A stretch of 8,169 nucleotides of DNA from Accumulibacter sp032229525. Its GTDB lineage: Bacteria > Pseudomonadota > Gammaproteobacteria > Burkholderiales > Rhodocyclaceae. Positions 5,784 through 8,169 of the stretch are shown piece after piece. Both the position numbers and the translations under genes were made by a program. The notes under the pieces were generated by a model. That model ran no database searches. It saw nothing but the letters and a program-made list of their open reading frames with translations, and had not been told where the DNA came from. The stretch is from positions 1 through 8,169 of the forward strand of contig NZ_JAVTWB010000146.1 in NCBI RefSeq assembly GCF_032229525.1, in the 5' to 3' direction. Positions within the stretch are counted from its first letter, which is position 1. Each line of letters begins with the position of its first letter.

Positions 5784-7960
5784 TGGCCTGGGAAATCCAC
5801 CTCGCCAAAACCGCATTCAGCGACTTCACCGACGACTGGGACCGCCTGAATGCTCGCCTGTACGACCGCCATCCGTTTGCCGACAGCCGATTTGTCGGCG
5901 CTCTCCTGGATCATTTCGGCGACGGTAGCGAACGCCTATGCGTCCACCGAAACGATGGCGGGATCTCTGGCGCCCTGATCCTTTGCCCGGCTGGAGTGGG
6001 CCGATGGTCTCAGTTCAGCCCGCCGCAAAGACAGATAGCGGCAATTCTGCTTGATGACGTTCGGCTGCTCGAATCCTTGCTGTGCGCACTGCCAAGACCA
6101 GCGTGGACGATCGAATTACACGCCATTGACCCTCGCTATTCCCCAGACTTTTCTCGCCTGACGCTGCCTCTGATTTTTCAACCACATGCGCGGACAATCG
6201 GGGTTCGGCAGTGGACCAACTTCAGCGACTACTGGCAACAACGCCCACGGAATCGCGAAAAAAATATCCGCCGCTACTTGGGTCGAGCGGGAAGCGAGTT
6301 CGGCCCAACCCGCCTTTCGAAGCTCGCCAACGCGCCCGACCTGAATGCCGGTTTAAAGCGCTTTGGCGTTCTCGAGACCGCTGGCTGGAAAGGAAAAGCG
6401 GGCGCTGCCATTTCGAGCGACAACCAGCAAGGCGCCTTCTATGGCGACATCCTGCGCCGCTTCGCATCGACCAGCCAGGCTGCAATCTACGAGCTTCACA
6501 TTGGCGATCATCTGGCCTCGTCGCGGCTTGTGCTTATCAATAACCATATCACCATCATACTCAAAACGACGTACGACAAATCCCTGGCACGATTCGCCCC
6601 GTGCCGCCCGCTGCGCTATCGCTTGATCGAGGAGCAGTTCGCCCTTCCGGCAAAGAGGACGATGGAGTTCGACACCAACGCCACCAGCGACCAGAAGGAA
6701 TGGGCCACCTTCGCCCGCACCATTCACAACATCCAGCTATTCAGGAATCCCGCGATCGCGGCGACCTTCTCCGCACTGAGAGCTCTCCGCCGGAATCCTG
6801 GCAACCTCCGCGATCAGCTGCCAGATAGCGCTTCGCTGACTGGCGGCGTCCAGACCTGCAAGCAAATAGAAACCTTGAAAGAAGAAGGCTATGACCTGCG
6901 CGCGTTCTCGGCCGAAGATCATCTCGAAGCGTCCGACACTTGGTGCGAACTGCTCGAGAAGCACGTATACGCTACCGATGCAGGTGTCCGGTATTACTCA
7001 ACGGTTGAAAAGAAATCCCCACGGGTAATCCTACCCGTACGATTGACTGCCAAGGGGCCGATCAAGATCATCGAGTCGCTGAGCAACTACTACACGTCGC
7101 TCTACGTCCCTCTGCTGAGTAAAGGCGGCGACCTGCTGGACTTGCAGACACTGCTCGCCGCAGCAGCGCACGACCACGGAGCCGCCCACGTGATGCGTTT
7201 TGCGCCCATGAATCCGCACTCTCCCGCGTACAAAGCGCTTCTAAGTGGGCTGCGGGCGAACAACTGGATCCCCTTCCAATTCTTCTGTTTCGGCAACTGG
7301 TATCTCAAGGTCGAGGGAACTTGGCAGGACTATCTCAAAGGCCGCAGCGGCAGTGTGCGCAGTAACATCGGGCGAGCATGCAAGAAGTTCGCCGCCGCCG
7401 GCGGAACGTTCGAGATCGCCACAAACCTCGAGAGGATTGACCAATACATCGCCGCCTACGAGGAAATTTATTCGGCGAGTTGGAAAACCCCGGAGCCACA
7501 TCCCGATTTCGTGCCTGAACTGATCCGTGAGCTTGCCGCCCGGGGCATGCTCCGCCTGGGCATTGCCCGACTGAAAGGCCGCGCCATCGCGGCGCAACTG
7601 TGGTTCGTCGATGCCAAGAAGGCCAGCATCTACAAGGTGGCGTACCACGAAGAATTTGCATCGCACTCACCGGGAACGGTACTTACCGCACACCTCATGC
7701 AGCACGTCATCGACCGTGATCGGGTACGCGAGGTCGACTTCCTGATCGGCGAAGACGGGTACAAACGCCTGTGGATGAGCGATCGCCGAGAACGCTGGGG
7801 CATCGTGGCCTACAACCCGGCGACCGTCATTGGCTTTGCGCTTTTGCTCAAAGAGGCCGCAGGTAGATTATTGAAACCGCTCGCTGCACAAATTCGGCGC
7901 GTGGTCGTGAGCAGGCGCCACCTGGCAAAGTCTGGCAAAGACCCCGCAAACCAACGTTGA
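5783..7960 (+). CDS. Tandem FemAB-like GNAT (Acetyltransf_6) protein
   Basis: This 725-residue protein appears to hold two related FemAB-like acyltransferase modules. The N-terminal module (about 1-330) has RNREKNIRRYLGR (156-168), ETAGWKGKAG (198-207) and a closing FDTNATSDQKEW from residue 296. The C-terminal module (about 369-700) repeats the same order: YLKGRSGSVRSNIGR (517-531), then YSASWKTPEP, and VDFLIGEDGYKRLW ending the fold, with Asp 652 and Tyr 660-Lys 661. The C-terminal copy keeps the typical form (HEEFASHSPGTVL before the final DFL-G-D-YK block) and the N-terminal copy is more diverged. No signal peptide or membrane segment is evident; the C-terminus is basic, with a short CTGGCAAAG direct repeat (7922-7930, 7932-7940) near its end. 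Members of this superfamily transfer acyl or aminoacyl groups to amines, as in N-acylation of amino sugars or FemABX peptide bridges. It follows the aminotransferase-like gene with a one-base overlap (TGATG), which suggests that gene's product may supply the acceptor amine. Donor and acceptor are unknown. Confidence 0.85.
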   Translation: MAWEIHLAKTAFSDFTDDWDRLNARLYDRHPFADSRFVGALLDHFGDGSERLCVHRNDGGISGALILCPAGVGRWSQFSPPQRQIAAILLDDVRLLESLLCALPRPAWTIELHAIDPRYSPDFSRLTLPLIFQPHARTIGVRQWTNFSDYWQQRPRNREKNIRRYLGRAGSEFGPTRLSKLANAPDLNAGLKRFGVLETAGWKGKAGAAISSDNQQGAFYGDILRRFASTSQAAIYELHIGDHLASSRLVLINNHITIILKTTYDKSLARFAPCRPLRYRLIEEQFALPAKRTMEFDTNATSDQKEWATFARTIHNIQLFRNPAIAATFSALRALRRNPGNLRDQLPDSASLTGGVQTCKQIETLKEEGYDLRAFSAEDHLEASDTWCELLEKHVYATDAGVRYYSTVEKKSPRVILPVRLTAKGPIKIIESLSNYYTSLYVPLLSKGGDLLDLQTLLAAAAHDHGAAHVMRFAPMNPHSPAYKALLSGLRANNWIPFQFFCFGNWYLKVEGTWQDYLKGRSGSVRSNIGRACKKFAAAGGTFEIATNLERIDQYIAAYEEIYSASWKTPEPHPDFVPELIRELAARGMLRLGIARLKGRAIAAQLWFVDAKKASIYKVAYHEEFASHSPGTVLTAHLMQHVIDRDRVREVDFLIGEDGYKRLWMSDRRERWGIVAYNPATVIGFALLLKEAAGRLLKPLAAQIRRVVVSRRHLAKSGKDPANQR

Positions 7961-8169
7961 CCGGCACAATCCTCAACCACCCGAGAAGCTTTACTTGCGC
8001 GAGAGCATGGCTTCCTGTCACCACGGATTGAAAACCTAGCACCGGTCAGATTTCAATCGAGGTTGACAGCCTCGAAACTGACCCGGAAAGGGAGATCGTC
8101 ATCGCGCCCCAAGCACTACTAGTAGCACGTTGCAATAATACAATTACAAACTAACCGCTAATAGCTTGT
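7961..8169. other. Non-coding 3' region with an AT-richer tail
   Basis: No convincing gene is present here; the longest reading frames are short and lack start signals. The first part remains GC-rich and holds the hairpins listed separately. From about 8110 the sequence becomes clearly richer in A and T (caataatacaattacaaac) and includes a 10-bp perfect palindrome, CTACTAGTAG, at 8116-8125. TACAAT at 8138-8143 resembles a -10 box but has no partner -35. The tail could be the upstream region of the next gene beyond the window or foreign DNA. I see no terminator with a U-tract directly after the stop at 7960. Confidence 0.5.
8026..8086. repeat. Two overlapping, mutually exclusive hairpins
   Basis: Hairpin A pairs GATTGAAA (8026-8033) with TTTCAATC (8051-8058), 8 perfect pairs around a 17-base loop. 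Hairpin B pairs CCGGTCAG (8042-8049) with CTGACC-C-GG (8078-8086, one bulged C), continues with TTT/AAA (8051-8053/8075-8077) and then CGAGG/CCTCG (8058-8062/8070-8074), closing a 7-base loop, TTGACAG. The two share 8051-8058, so only one can form at a time. No run of T follows, so neither is a standard terminator. A remnant of the non-coding end of an insertion sequence is another possibility; repeated GGTCAG-TTT blocks are reminiscent of IS21-family ends, but this is only an impression. Confidence 0.5.

Noticed and set aside
8024..8034. GGATTGAAAA resembles the 3' end of a CRISPR repeat
   Set aside because: There is only one direct copy; the second copy is inverted, and no spaced repeats follow.
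7848..8042. 64-codon minus-strand frame at the end of the GNAT gene
   Set aside because: Most of it is antisense to the GNAT coding sequence; no recognisable domain and no ribosome binding site that stands out.
8116..8125. Perfect palindrome CTACTAGTAG
   Set aside because: Only 10 bp, in an AT-richer stretch, single copy and without a linked promoter; too little to call an operator.
8122..8135. Sigma-54-like TAGCACGTTGC
   Set aside because: The two half-elements are almost adjacent; sigma-54 promoters need about 4-5 bases between the GG and GC elements, so the spacing is wrong.

Overview
The window is GC-rich and densely coding on the + strand. It looks like part of an exopolysaccharide biosynthesis locus of the kind linked to exosortase A (XrtA)/PEP-CTERM protein sorting. 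The host is most likely a betaproteobacterium, perhaps of the Rhodocyclales type; this is inferred from protein style, base composition and gene content, because the window has no rRNA or other taxonomic marker. No exosortase and no PEP-CTERM protein lie in the window.

Layout: (1) 1-1511, the C-terminal part of an asparagine-synthase-type amidotransferase whose N-terminus lies upstream of the window. (2) A gap of about 105 bases with an 8-bp inverted repeat and only a weak promoter candidate. (3) 1617-3263, an AMP-forming acyl-CoA ligase of the exosortase-A-associated type. (4) 3260-4504, a fold-III PLP-dependent decarboxylase of the exosortase-A-associated type, starting at a GTG that overlaps the ligase stop. 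(5) 4501-4581, a 26-codon reading frame with a near-perfect ribosome binding site, sitting where the next gene would be expected to start. (6) 4536-5783 (or from TTG 4578), a divergent DegT/DnrJ/EryC1-type PLP aminotransferase homologue. (7) 5783-7960, a 725-residue protein made of two tandem FemAB-like GNAT (Acetyltransf_6) modules. (8) 7961-8169, non-coding sequence with two mutually exclusive hairpins followed by a more AT-rich tail.

From the ligase onward the junctions overlap (GTGA at 3260, ATGA at 4501, TTGA at 4578, TGATG at 5781), so genes 3 to 7 are probably one translationally coupled operon. The chemistry suggests a joint role: a ligase activates an acyl or aminoacyl group, a decarboxylase trims an amino acid (possibly while tethered), an aminotransferase homologue may make an amino sugar, and FemAB-like transferases with an amidotransferase form amide bonds. 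A decorated exopolysaccharide or glycan is a reasonable product, but the substrates are unknown.

The most unusual points are the 26-codon coupled frame between the decarboxylase and aminotransferase, the fused double FemAB-like protein, and the ligase/decarboxylase pair that resembles beta-amino-acid starter-unit pathways.
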